Below the pieces are notes generated by a model, which saw only the letters and a program-made list of their open reading frames with translations, made no database searches and was not told the origin of the DNA. From Phymatolithon calcareum (Eukaryota; Rhodophyta; Florideophyceae; Hapalidiales), in contig OZ345358.1 in the NCBI GenBank assembly GCA_977006965.1, positions 434,001 to 498,000 of the forward strand: 64,000 nt of DNA, read 5' to 3'. Position 1 is the first letter of the stretch, and each line of letters opens with the position of its first letter. Made by a program: the position numbers and the translations under genes. This document shows positions 54,651 to 64,000 of this stretch, one piece after another.

Positions 54651-57061
54651 CAGGGCTACTAGCAAGTAGATTTTTATTGATTGCTAGATACAGTGCAATT
54701 CGATTTGCAAGTAGCAGTCCCGGCGATTGTCTGCAAGTTGTATTGCAAGTAGAGGATCTCAGTGCAATACGGTTACCAATATGGAAAATCTACTTCATGC
54801 TCACGCCAGGTCGGTATACTCCGCATCTTCTTGCATACGCTGATTAACAAGATCGCTTCTCCTATTGGACATGGCAGTAGATACCATGTTCTGGTTCCAA
54901 TACGTCCTGTTCACTTTCAAAAATACCAGAGCTTCAAACAGGAGGGGCGTCATCGACGTCCTGTTTTCAGTCAAAACGTACTTTGCAATTGACCAAAGTC
55001 GTTCCACCTCTGCTGTGGAACCTAAGATAAAGTCACAGTTAGCATACGTCTGAACCTGTTCCTCCCGTTTGCGCTTCTTCCGCATTATGATCTCCTCCAT
55101 TGAAATTGTTGCGCTCCGCGATGTAGAATTGTTTTCACCAGCAGTATCTGCGGAACTCACTCGCAACTTTACGCAAGCATCACGTTCTGCGTCAGTCAAA
55201 GTATCCGTCTCATTGCGCTGTATCTTCACCACTCCCGATTCGAACGCTGAATCAGGAGAAGTCGGAGAGTCAATTGAAATATAGCGGGTACCAAGCTTAC
55301 ATCGATAAAACGGTGTCGATGAGTTGTCCTTATTCACAGAAATCGTTTCTATGAGTGCATCGAGCGCCAGACGGCAGTCTGACAAAGTAGCACCGCGCCT
55401 TTGCAACTCCAGAGTGACTGTATTGATTTCCTTAAGCTGACTTGTGTACTTGGCAGTGCGATTTTTGAACACGGAGCTGCGCTCAATTGTGACACTAGCA
55501 CCCTCAGTATCAGCAACCTGAATCAACTCACCGTAAATACGGCCAAATCTCTCCAACATAGAATACTTTCCAGACCAACGCGTAGCATTGTGCAAAATTG
55601 AGCTTAGTGCGGTAAGATTACGGAGAATAGCTCGGTTTGTTATACGAGTACGGCATTGCGTCATAGTTTGGTGAACAGACTCAAGTGTCTTAGAAAGTAA
55701 TAAGTCACTTTTGACCATTGCATTAACTTCAAGGTTGAGCTTGTGGTTAGTGCAACCGACGTGAGGAATCTCTAACAACCTCGCAATACATTTGTTCAGG
55801 TTGCAGTTGTCGGCCAACTGACATATTGCCCACTCATGAACGTTAACACCATAAAAGTTGAACACATCTTCAAACTGACGTATGTGTGTTTTTGCACCAA
55901 ACTCAGTTGTTTCCTCATCACTTCTTTCTTCTTCATCCTCATCATCGCATACATTCGCCATCGGGCTTAGTGAAATCAACGGCATCGCCAGCTCCTTTTT
56001 GTAGCTCAAAACTCCATTCACCATTATTTTCACTCTTCGCATGTATACTGCGAAAACGCCGAGGTAGTGCGTACTTTTACTAGTCCAAAAATCGTGCATA
56101 ATGGCCCCAAAAGTACCAACAAGCTCGTTCTTGATACTGCCCTCGACTAATTCCACGAGCTTGAAAATAGTCTCCTTAAACACTTCTGCGCAGATACGAT
56201 CATTATGCTTTGAAAAGTTTCGCACCGTAGCGTTCTCAACATAGTTAACAGGCAAAGATAAAGACGTTATGAGTTCAATTTATCCAAACATGGCTTTCTC
56301 TCTGGGCGATGCAGACAGAGATAAACGTCCTTGTAAACCTGAAAAAGAAGAATTGTTATTATGTCGTCGATCCTGTACTGCGTCATGATACACCGCCAGT
56401 AAATGATCTTCGTCTCCACTTGACACGCATGACGTCAGGTGTCTGTACCCGTTGGTGTATCCCCGACCCTTCTCGAAAGTAATCTCACCCCCAACCTTGC
56501 AATTAGTAGCCTTCGGACATTCGAAGATGCAGTGCACCACATTCCGGCGAATCGCGCCACTGTGTCGCGACAATACATCTTTTGTAGTCTCGCCTTTTTT
56601 CGTCATCAGCAGCTCAACGACTTCTTTGGGCATCGGCTTTCTTCCTGTGCGTACAGACGCCATCACGAGTAGCGATAGTCCTTGTCAGAGGGACAGTGCA
56701 CGATGAAATCACGCTTCACCGAGCAAGCTACCTTAGAAAAGATTGGCGAGTTGATAGCCTGCATTTATGACATGGGCCACGTCACGCAGCGCTGTATCCA
56801 CACGTGGACTGAACGCCACGTCAGTACTGTAAACACTTGAATTGGTGCTCTACGTTTGTGACTATGATGGATTCGGCATAATACGTACCGAGATGGTACA
56901 GTATAAATTAGAGAGTGCATGACATGCACTACATTGTGTCCGCTCAACACAGTCAAACATTTTGCAATTTGTATTGCAAGTAGGCGGGTTTTTTGCAGTC
57001 CCACTCCAGTACAAGTAGATTGCAGTATACTGCAAGTCCAGTATACTGGATAGGACCCCTG
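54651..57061 (-). mobile_element. hAT DNA transposon with 8-bp target duplication
   Basis: 2411 bp with imperfect inverted ends (CAGGGCTACTAGCAAGTA left; CAGGGGTCCTATCCAGTA right, read inward). Exact 8-bp duplications GTCACACG lie at 54643-54650 and 57062-57069, the hAT size. Subterminal TTGCAAGTAG and TTGCAGTATAC words are repeated at both ends and may be transposase sites. It carries one transposase gene on the minus strand. Confidence 0.95.
54801..56666 (-). pseudogene. hAT transposase with one in-frame stop
   Basis: Two open stretches, 56666-56280 and 56279-54801, are in the same frame and separated only by a TAA at 56280-56282. The first holds a BED-like zinc-finger region (C-x-F-E-C, then H-L-x-S-C-V). 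The second holds the hAT core with CQLADNCNLN and CTNHKLNLEVN. It also carries the C-terminal dimerisation motif STAEVERLWSIAKYVLTENR and the following LLFEALVFLKVNR. The stop lies in the conserved text just before the core. Without it the protein would be about 620 residues, a normal hAT length. A very short intron ending in TTTTTCAG near 56340 is conceivable but does not restore the frame. Confidence 0.9.
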
Positions 57062-57129
57062 GTCACACGTGCACCGTGTCCCATGCGCTTTTAGAACTGT
57101 TGTTTTTCGCTTTGCTAGTAGTACGTAAG

Positions 57130-57770
57130 ATAGTTTTTCCCTTCCTCTTAGTAAAGAAAGGTGGATGTTTCTGGATTTCAGCTAGAGTGTTTGAATCCTA
57201 GACGCATCAGGCCAGTGAATTTCCTCGACCACGCGGAGTCGGAGACTTTCCGCCCCGTTCTGATCGCTTCTTCTTCGTCGTGCAAGCCGGTACGGTGGGA
57301 ATCCAGCGAAAGATTCGTCTCTTTTCGTGCGTTCTCCTCAAGATCGACGGCCCTTCCAAGGTCGCCGGCTTAAGAGACTACGTCGATTCTGCACGTCTCT
57401 TCGCCGCACAATCCCGTGTGGAGTCGCTTCTCTCAACGCGCCGAACCCCTGTGTTGTTCCACTCCGGTACACTATCCGAAGTTGACGGCTCATTCAATGT
57501 CGCCATCATCCAAGGTTGCCAGCATCACTGAACGCTTCACACACTTCCTTCTTTTCGCGTTCTTCATCATTCATCTCACGCGTCGTCAGGACGCCAACTT
57601 CTACCACTCCCGTTTTCTTTCTCTTCGTTTCTTGTTTTCTCTTCTCTCTCTTTTCTTTCGTCACTTCAGCCATTCATTCTTTTTGTCTCTCCCGCACTTT
57701 TTCTCTTCTCCGGTCTTCTCTGAGCAGTGCAGCGTCGGGTTCTTGTGAGCCTGGCGCTACAAAGATATCA
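57130..57770 (+). repeat. Pyrimidine-rich repeat H, copy 2
   Basis: Resembles 18760-18800 and 19300-19700: GAAAGGTGG...ATTTCAGCT at the start, AAGGTCG words, a TTTCTCTTC-rich run and a GGTTCTTGTGAGCCTGGCG end. No coding region. Possibly a retroelement leader. Confidence 0.4.
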
Positions 57771-57774
57771 AAAC

Positions 57775-57900
57775 AGGCCTATCAAAAGACGAGCTATCAT
57801 CCGAAGGAAGTGCCTAGACAAGAAGTGCACTTGGCGAAGTCCTTGCCCCGCTTCAAGCGGCCACGGCTGTGGCCGAAACGTGAAATCATCCGGCCCACTC
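57775..57900 (+). mobile_element. LINE-A fragment
   Basis: CCTATCAAAAGACGAGCTATC and following text match the LINE-A copy near 48130 in reverse orientation. No tail. Confidence 0.55.
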
Positions 57901-57909
57901 TCCGTTGAA

Positions 57910-58860
57910 TATGGGGGGATATATTTTATTTATTTTAAAAGCTTCCAAAGCTTCAATTTGAGTAACAGGACAGTTTCTCGCTGTTTTCCATACTCATCTC
58001 TCTACTATCCTTCTAATATCTCCTTAATCCGAATTTCTCTCCCAATGAGGGCCCGGGTAAGTCATATTCCGTTTCTTGGTCCGTCTTCATAGACCGTAGT
58101 ATACGATGCAGCACGATAAGCTCCACCACAACACCAGTCCCAAAGTACTTCGCCAGAATGGATTTTCTCCACAAAGAAACTCTGTTGAAAATTACTCTCA
58201 GGCATCTCAACCGCGCAGTTCTGTCCCTTACATATAGCACTCCTGGTAGTTTCGCTTGTTTCAGAGATTCTTTAAAGGTCTTCCTCTTCCCCGAGACACC
58301 CAATGTCCTTCGATACGTCTTCCAGATCATCTTCTCTTCCCTGGTATTCTTCTGAAAGCTCCAGGAACCAAGCTTAAGGCGAACCTTTCAGCCTGGTTCA
58401 TTCTCCTCATCTGTGGGCTGGCGAGACGGCAGAGCACTCGCATCCTCTCCCTTCGATACTCGGCATATTTTTCGAAAACGTATCTGTAGAAAAGACCTTC
58501 TCCTGCTTCAATTGCCGATAATAGTCGTTTCGTGATCGGGTCAGGTGAATGGCATACTCCCATTTGGGGAGAATCAACGACTTGAAAATCCTGATGCCCG
58601 TTGCTGGTTGGAGTCCTCTGACGTTCAAGCCAATTTGGCGGAGTTTGTGTATGCATCCCATCGCATTCCGAACTCTTGAGATTGCTGTATCGTCGGTGAC
58701 TCCGTTGTTGTTCATACTGATCCTGAGGTAGGACAGTCTCCAGGCCTAACAACCATGAATGGCAGTACACGAGGAAAGATATCGCCACGATGGAGACCAG
58801 AGAGCCGTTTGATGAAGTTGTAAAAGCATATCCAAGCAAACCAGTCTTCGCAAACACTTC
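57910..58860 (-). mobile_element. LINE-D: thumb, C-terminal module and 3' UTR
   Basis: The minus-strand frames 58407-58715 (GIRIFKSLILPKWEYAIHLT), 58327-58857 (RRERMRVLCRLASPQMRR) and 58013-58330 (RLRCLRVIFNRVSLWRKSIL, then KYFGTG) follow one another with shifts. They are followed by the tail GGAAGCTTTTAAAATAAAT. This is the longest LINE-D copy here and links its reverse transcriptase to the module. Confidence 0.75.
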
Positions 58861-58892
58861 GATCTAAATTTCTCGCAATGGAAGGAGACCGC

Positions 58893-59405
58893 CTAGAATC
58901 GAACTAGAAAAGGAAGATACCATACGACAAGACAAGAGAATTGCCAGCAATCCTCAAGTTCCCAAGGTGAAGCACAGGCAACTCGCAGTATGCCTGTGGA
59001 AGATTCCCACAGGTGTCGACAACAAGTATGGCCGAAGTATTCGACACCAGAGCCAGAGAGTATATGGAGACCCTTGAACACACGCTAGCAGGATAAGACC
59101 TCGAAGGAGAAACACGACTGGAAGCAGAAAAGGCGCTAGATGAGCTCTTACTATTTAGCAAGAAACTCATAGAACGCATGGAGAACGAAGTAGGCCTGTA
59201 TTGTTTCGCAGAAGGCAAGTCAAAAAGCGTGCGAGTCCAAGAACCAACAATCCCGTAGAGGACTGAGATAGAATTATTTTGAATCCTGAGTTTCCCGTCC
59301 GCCATTCTGGTGGACGTTTCGTGAGTTGCACAAAGGTAGATAGCATCAGAGGAAGCCTCGCCTATATCTTCGGAAGTCTGTGGGGCTTTTAAATAAACTC
59401 GAATT
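58893..59405 (+). mobile_element. LINE-E: C-terminal module and 3' UTR
   Basis: Plus-strand text RKRKIPYDKT, a broken CGRFPQVSTT, EAEKALDELLLFSKK and ERMENE corresponds to the LINE-B/C module. The 3' UTR ends GGGGCTTTTAAATAAACTCG plus A-run. Confidence 0.7.
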
Positions 59406-60960
59406 AAAAAAGTCGCAGCTCTTTTCCTGCAAGGAAGAATTTCTTCTTTGGGAGTCCGTTGTACTTAAGGACCTCGCTCTTTCCTGGCTTTGTGTTCCAT
59501 TTCATGGAGTTCTCGGCTGCCCACTTCGTAACTATGTCCAATAGTTTTTGCAATCCTTTTGCATTCTTTGCCTGAAGAAGAACGTCATCCGCAAATAGCT
59601 GCGCTGGTAGTCGGACACTGCTCTTGTTACTCGGGCGGTGGCTTTGGCGAACGTATCCATGAATATGTTATATAGGCACGTACTAAGAGGGGAGCCCTGC
59701 GGAACACCACAGTCGATAATGCACCACGTTTTCGTTTCATCTCATGCGGACGTGACCCACGACAGTTCCATCAGGTAAGATACCATCTTTGTTATGAGCA
59801 CCGGCAACTTTTTCTTCAGTCGCTCTAGGAGGATATCCCTCGGGACGCTGTCATGCGCTGCTGACAAGTCAAGTACAGCAATGAACGGGTAACCATTTTG
59901 CGTAGTATTCTTTGTGCGAAGTATGGCCAAATATGTGCTCTTGTCTCTCCGAAAACCCAGTTGTGCTCTGTTAAACCGGTAGTGATCCCTTATGTATGAG
60001 TCTAGGGCGGAATCGATTATCTTCCTGACCAGACTCAGTAGAGAGATAGGCCTGTGGTTTGTCGCAATGTATGCCGGACCTTTCTTCCTCTGTTAACGGT
60101 AAACCTTTCAAGGGTCACATTCCAATCCTTCTCCGCTTTGCACATGTTCGAGATGTACGCGGAAAACTTGCTCGGGTGCACTGGGGCTCCAAGGACCCGG
60201 TTCTTACCAGTTCGTCGTTCCTTGGACTTCATAACCTTGCTCGCAACATTTGCAGCCTCAGCGGGGCCCATCTTCTCGATTGCTTCTATATATTTTTCAA
60301 ATTTGTCCTCCTTCGATTTCCATACCTTTTTCTGGATCTTCGCTTTGACCTTTTTCAGCTCAGCTTTGTCTGCTTGGATATCCATCCTTTGTACCCTTTT
60401 GAAAATCCGTGCTCTTTTCTTGGTAAATTGATCGAGCTCTCTGTTCCAGAACGTTTTGTATCGTCCCGGCCTGGGCTTGCCGAAGGTCCAGGGCTTTGTG
60501 GTCTTAACGCGTAGAATTTTGTACCAAGCATTGAGGTCATCTTCATTTGATACAAGCACGCAGTTTTTGGATCATCTCTGGGGCCCACGAGGATATTTCC
60601 GCACTGGCTTGTGCCGCTCGTTCTGTGCATTTCATTCCTGCTCTTGATATGAACTTTTCTTTCTGCTGTGCGACAATTTTGTGATTCAAGAATCGCATTC
60701 GAACCGGTGTGTGCTCTGTGTTACCATCCCATGATCCGTTCTGAACATAAGGAACTTTAGCTTCAGCTGACTTCGTAAGAAATATGATGATATTGCTTCT
60801 CCCTTGATTGTTGCGAATGTGGGACTGATCGCAGTCCTTATTCTCCAGTTGTGCCTCGCTGCCCAGGATACAATCCTGGTCCCCCTCTAGTTTCCCTTAT
60901 GGTCCCAAAGTCTGTGTCTCGCGTTCAGGTCAGTCTTCTTGTTTGGCTAAAGACGAAATC
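59406..60960 (-). mobile_element. LINE: endonuclease end and reverse transcriptase, frame-shifted
   Basis: Reading on the minus strand: DGNTEHTPVRMRF (endonuclease end), the linker frame 60035-60559 (GRYKTFWNRELDQFTKKRARI), AVLDLSAAHDSVPRDIL (59742-59930), CGVPQGSPLSTCLYN and LFADDVLLQAKNAKGLQKLL. All major boxes are present but in different frames. The 3' end is cut by the LINE-E copy at 59405. Confidence 0.8.
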
Positions 60961-61305
60961 TACAGAACGGCCATGGTTATGTTTGCGATATTCGCCACCA
61001 CTGCTTGGTACACTTTTGTCGCTGTCTTGAAGAGGACTTTTGTAAGTGTTCCTGGCCTCGTTGTGAGTGCCGTCGAATATGCGTGACCCAGTACAGTGGA
61101 ATATTTTCCCCCTCGAGGCCCAATTACGGGGCAGAGGAAGATTTTGGTACAGTACAGAGAAGAAGCGTGCTTACAATTAGCTAGCAGGATTAACGCCCTG
61201 CCGTAATCTAAGTAGAGGAAAATAAAAAGCACTGCATGTTAGCCCCATAGGGGAATAAGCATTCATTTTTATTATTATATCCTTGCTTGAGTAGTCCTTC
61301 ATGCT
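60961..61305 (+). other. LINE-A 3'-UTR scrap and spacer
   Basis: 61093-61160 contains CAGTGGAATATTTTCCCCCT, matching LINE-A at about 48010 in reverse. Nothing else recognised. Confidence 0.45.
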
Positions 61306-62178
61306 TTGAAAATACTGGAGGCCGCAGAGGATGTGGAAAAGTCGAAAAAACGACCTATACCGCACGCGAAAGTGTCATTGCCCCCGCACCTTCTCATCAA
61401 CTCAAGAAAACATAGAGCGCTTGCCATCAAATGGTCATTTGGAATGTTCCCTCCCATGAGAACGTCCACCCTTATCGAACTCACCGGCCAATGTGGGAAA
61501 GATGCAATCGAAGACGTGACAAATTGCCTCGCAAAAGACAGACTCTCCAAAGAGGACAGCGCCTGGACTAAGTGAGCACTCGACGAGCTCCTAACCATGT
61601 TTCAGGCTGTGGACAAGTAAGGACGGCCCGCAACTTGAGCAATCACAGCGTGTCACAGGACAGTGGAGTAATTTTCCTGGTCGATGTCCAGAAGGAGAAC
61701 AGAGGTGGGTTTTTGTAGTCTACTGAATCGTGTTCCACCAACAAGAAAAGAAACTCTTCCGTAGGCAGAATCTATTTGGTAGTACATGGATTCCGCCCTG
61801 AGTGGTGTGCCGCAATGCTCAAGGAAGCTGGGAGAGAGGACAGAAGGAGATGAAAGAAAGTAACGAGATGACCAGCTACCGTGAGCATCCTAATTGGTTT
61901 CCAACCTGGGTCATCCCTTTGAAGGACGGAGGCTGAAGATTGGCTGCGTAGAGATTTAGATGTTAAGCTCCCTGAAGCTCTTCACTTTGTGCGGCTTAGA
62001 GCTGTTGTGTCATCAAATACTACTCGTATCTGTTAAATTATACTGTAGCCGTAAGGATGGAGAGTTGCTATAGGACAACTCCGAAACCTGCATTAAAGAA
62101 GAAGAAGACAGAATCTAGCCAAAACGTCTTGGCCCTAGGGAAGTTGCCCCAAGCGTCAGCAGATGCGTTCGTAACTTT
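61306..62178 (+). mobile_element. LINE-A C-terminal module and 3' UTR, interrupted by repeat F
   Basis: The 89-codon frame 61306-61575 reads ILEAAEDVEKSKKRPIP, LPPHL and RKHRALAIKWSFGMFPP, the uninterrupted LINE-A module. It is followed by ALDELLTMFQAVDK after a stop, then the 3' UTR up to GCAGATGCGTTCGTAACTTT. Repeat F lies at 61775-62108. Module and UTR together match the copies at 27872 and 47830. Confidence 0.8.
61775..62108 (+). repeat. Repeat F, SINE-like, copy 2, with target duplication
   Basis: 334 bp with a (GAA)n end. Flanked by CAGAATCTA at 61766-61774 and 62109-62117. The uninterrupted site CAGAATCTAGCCAAAA exists in the LINE-A copy at about 27960 (reverse). Confidence 0.85.
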
Positions 62179-62978
62179 GACCATTTCTTGAAATCATACC
62201 GCGCGCAATGCTGTAAGCTCTTATTATAATTCCCCAAACAGCTTACACGACTCCAAATCTGCGCCAAAGAGAGTCGAGATTTCTGCTTGAGAATGTTATG
62301 ATAGTCGTGAGGAGTTGTGAATCGAAACTCACGAGAACCAATCGTTTGCTTACAGCGATATGCCAAATTCGCGCGCACTCGCCTACAGAATAGGAGTGTG
62401 CGTCCAAATTAAACTTAAACCAATCGAAAGCGACCAGATGTGAGGCCGTCCTCGTCAAATCATATCGGAAAATATCTTTTCCCATAATATTTTTGTGCTG
62501 GAAATGGCAGTTGATACCGTCCACAGAAAATGTCCGAAATCAAAATGAAAACGTAAGCGAAGGATTGTAGCGCAACGAAAAGTCTCTCAGGTGCAATGAT
62601 AATTGACTAAGGGAGCTTCAATAAAACAAAAATCCATCCATCATCCATAATACTTGTATTTTTGATGCATTCATGTATTGATCTAGTCTGACAGGGTGAT
62701 CGAAAATGAAGGGAACGTGAAGTATTTGAATTCTCCACTTCATTGGTCCATTCCTCAAGTTTCAAGTTGAAACTTGACTTTCAACGGCTTTGCTTGATGA
62801 ACGAGAACCAACGGTTCGATATTGGTCGTGCTATCATACTTTGAGCGCCAACGGTAAACGGGTCGAAAGTTCGTCCCCGTAGGTTGTCACTTCAACGTGT
62901 TGCCTCTTCGCACAGTTACCGCCGAGGCAGTAGTCAACCGTGCCATTTCGAGGGCTCATCGCGTCTTTCTTTCTCTCC
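62179..62978. other. Upstream region of the GH18 gene
   Basis: No other gene. A LINE-type tail GGGAGCTTCAATAAAACAAA lies at about 62610-62630. The stop TAG at 62931-62933 is in frame with the GH18 gene and bounds it upstream. No clear TATA box. Confidence 0.5.
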
Positions 62979-64000
62979 ATGGGCTATTCTTTTCAATATG
63001 AACACCTGTCGGAGTGGCGCTCTAGAGAGGAACCCTACGTCGCTAACGACTTCGTTATCTTCTCAGGCAATGTGTTCCGTGCTGCTTTTTGGGTCGCTGG
63101 GGACATTCCGCCGGATTTTAGCGATGCAAGCATAAACTCTTGGCGTCTCTTCGATGAAATCTACGACATAACTACAGAATCTCCCACGAAATTTGCAAAA
63201 GTTATAGCATATGTCCCCACATGGCGTCGCTCAGAGAACTTTGACTATGGGTTGGGCGAAATGTATGCAAACATTACGCACGCGATAATCGCCTTCCTTA
63301 TGTTTTCGGAGACTGAGCTCGGCGAATTCACACCGGAGTCTCTCGCAGATGTCTCTGCCGTGCTTCCGACAGTGCGCGACACAGCCCGCAGCTACAGCAC
63401 AAGGGTGCTTATTGCCCTAGGCGGAGCAACAGACTACGGATTTTTGGCACTCTTAGGGCGCATAGGCAATAGCCTTTCTGATTCAATGCTCTGTGCCTCG
63501 GTGCAAAAGGTCGTACAGTTCGTGGAGAACAATGCACTCGACGGCGTAGATCTCGACCTAGAAGCCTGGTGGGATAAGAAAGGCAACCCTGTGAAAGATC
63601 AGGGCGGACAAAGCTTGCAGGACCCCAAACATGTCGCAGGACAAGGACTTGCAAAGTTTGCACAGGCTTTGCGCGCAGCCATGCCCGACAAACTAATTTC
63701 CTCGGCCGTCTTTTCCACTTCCTGGTACGGCAACAACTACCCTCTCATTAACGTCTTCGACTGGGTGGGAATCATGACATATGATCTAACCGGCTCCTGG
63801 AACAGCAGTCCAGTTGGTCCACATGCTTCGCTGTACAAAATTCGAGACCAACAGAAGTATATTGACGAGCAGCATGGAGAGTGGCCACATGCTAATGCCG
63901 AGCGACCGTCTGAGAACCCCATGAGAGACAACCCTGTTCTTTCCGTCGAAGACTCTGTCTGGTATTGGTCTAATCCATTCTTTCTGAATTGGCAGGGCGA
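62979..64000 (+). CDS. GH18 family glycoside hydrolase (chitinase-like), 3' end outside window
   Basis: Open from the ATG at 62979 to the window edge (340 codons). The barrel motifs are in order: KVIAYVPTW at 74-82, LIALGG at 144-149, the catalytic DGVDLDLE at 188-195 with E195 as acid/base, and MTYDLTGSW at 266-274. GH18 enzymes cleave beta-1,4-GlcNAc polymers such as chitin by substrate-assisted catalysis, or have become lectins; here all catalytic acids remain. No signal peptide follows the first ATG, so an upstream exon is possible, or the protein is intracellular. Red algal walls lack chitin, so a defence or feeding role against fungi or oomycetes is only a guess. The truncated relative at 40481 supplies the likely remaining sequence. 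Confidence 0.88.
   Translation, partial: MGYSFQYEHLSEWRSREEPYVANDFVIFSGNVFRAAFWVAGDIPPDFSDASINSWRLFDEIYDITTESPTKFAKVIAYVPTWRRSENFDYGLGEMYANITHAIIAFLMFSETELGEFTPESLADVSAVLPTVRDTARSYSTRVLIALGGATDYGFLALLGRIGNSLSDSMLCASVQKVVQFVENNALDGVDLDLEAWWDKKGNPVKDQGGQSLQDPKHVAGQGLAKFAQALRAAMPDKLISSAVFSTSWYGNNYPLINVFDWVGIMTYDLTGSWNSSPVGPHASLYKIRDQQKYIDEQHGEWPHANAERPSENPMRDNPVLSVEDSVWYWSNPFFLNWQG

Noticed and set aside
1-64000. CRISPR arrays, rRNA genes, bacterial operons
   Set aside because: No regularly spaced short repeats, rRNA motifs or Shine-Dalgarno-led gene strings are visible.

Overview
This window reads as nuclear DNA of a photosynthetic eukaryote. A red alga of the florideophyte type, such as a Chondrus-like seaweed, is the best guess, but this is an inference from gene content and style and not from any database match. 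The supporting signs are intronless genes, TATA-like boxes 60-130 bp upstream of several starts, two nuclear genes for chlorophyll-binding-type thylakoid proteins with N-terminal targeting peptides, a Golgi-type glycosyltransferase, and a very high density of Class I and Class II transposons. There is no bacterial operon structure, rRNA or CRISPR. Roughly the first quarter is gene-bearing. On the minus strand it carries a type II membrane glycosyltransferase (569-2065), two paralogous one-helix/high-light-inducible-type proteins (3147-3560 and 4972-5385), adenylosuccinate lyase (6722-8311) and two paralogous secreted proteins of unknown function (11517-12251 and 14501-15238). A GH18 chitinase-like gene runs off the right edge (62979-64000), and a truncated, stop-containing relative of it lies at 40481-41237. 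From about 18 kb to 62 kb the window is dominated by repeats. At least five related groups of 5'-truncated non-LTR retrotransposon (LINE) fragments occur; I call them LINE-A to LINE-E by their 3' ends. Nearly all end in variants of one motif, a G-rich start followed by CTTTT, AAATAAA. Their reverse-transcriptase fragments continue into a recurring C-terminal module with the core LAIKW-x-FG-x-FP. Several copies have clear target-site duplications, so the nesting order can be read directly. At 47.7-49.7 kb one LINE contains two later insertions, one of which contains a third. Other elements are a pogo/Tigger-like DNA transposon with TA duplication (28863-30956), a hAT element with an 8-bp duplication and one internal stop codon (54651-57061), a 360-bp MITE with 30-bp perfect terminal inverted repeats and a 9-bp duplication (25074-25433), and a decayed Ty3/gypsy chromodomain element without an integrase core (32281 to about 35558). 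The most unusual feature is a multicopy macro-repeat carrying an EF-hand protein gene. Four gene copies are present (24132, 37386, 42494 and 49892). Three of them have exactly 355 codons and a TATA-like box at the same place, and two further loci keep only the 5' end. The copies sit in shared flanking blocks (called X, R, D and G here) that repeat in a consistent order.
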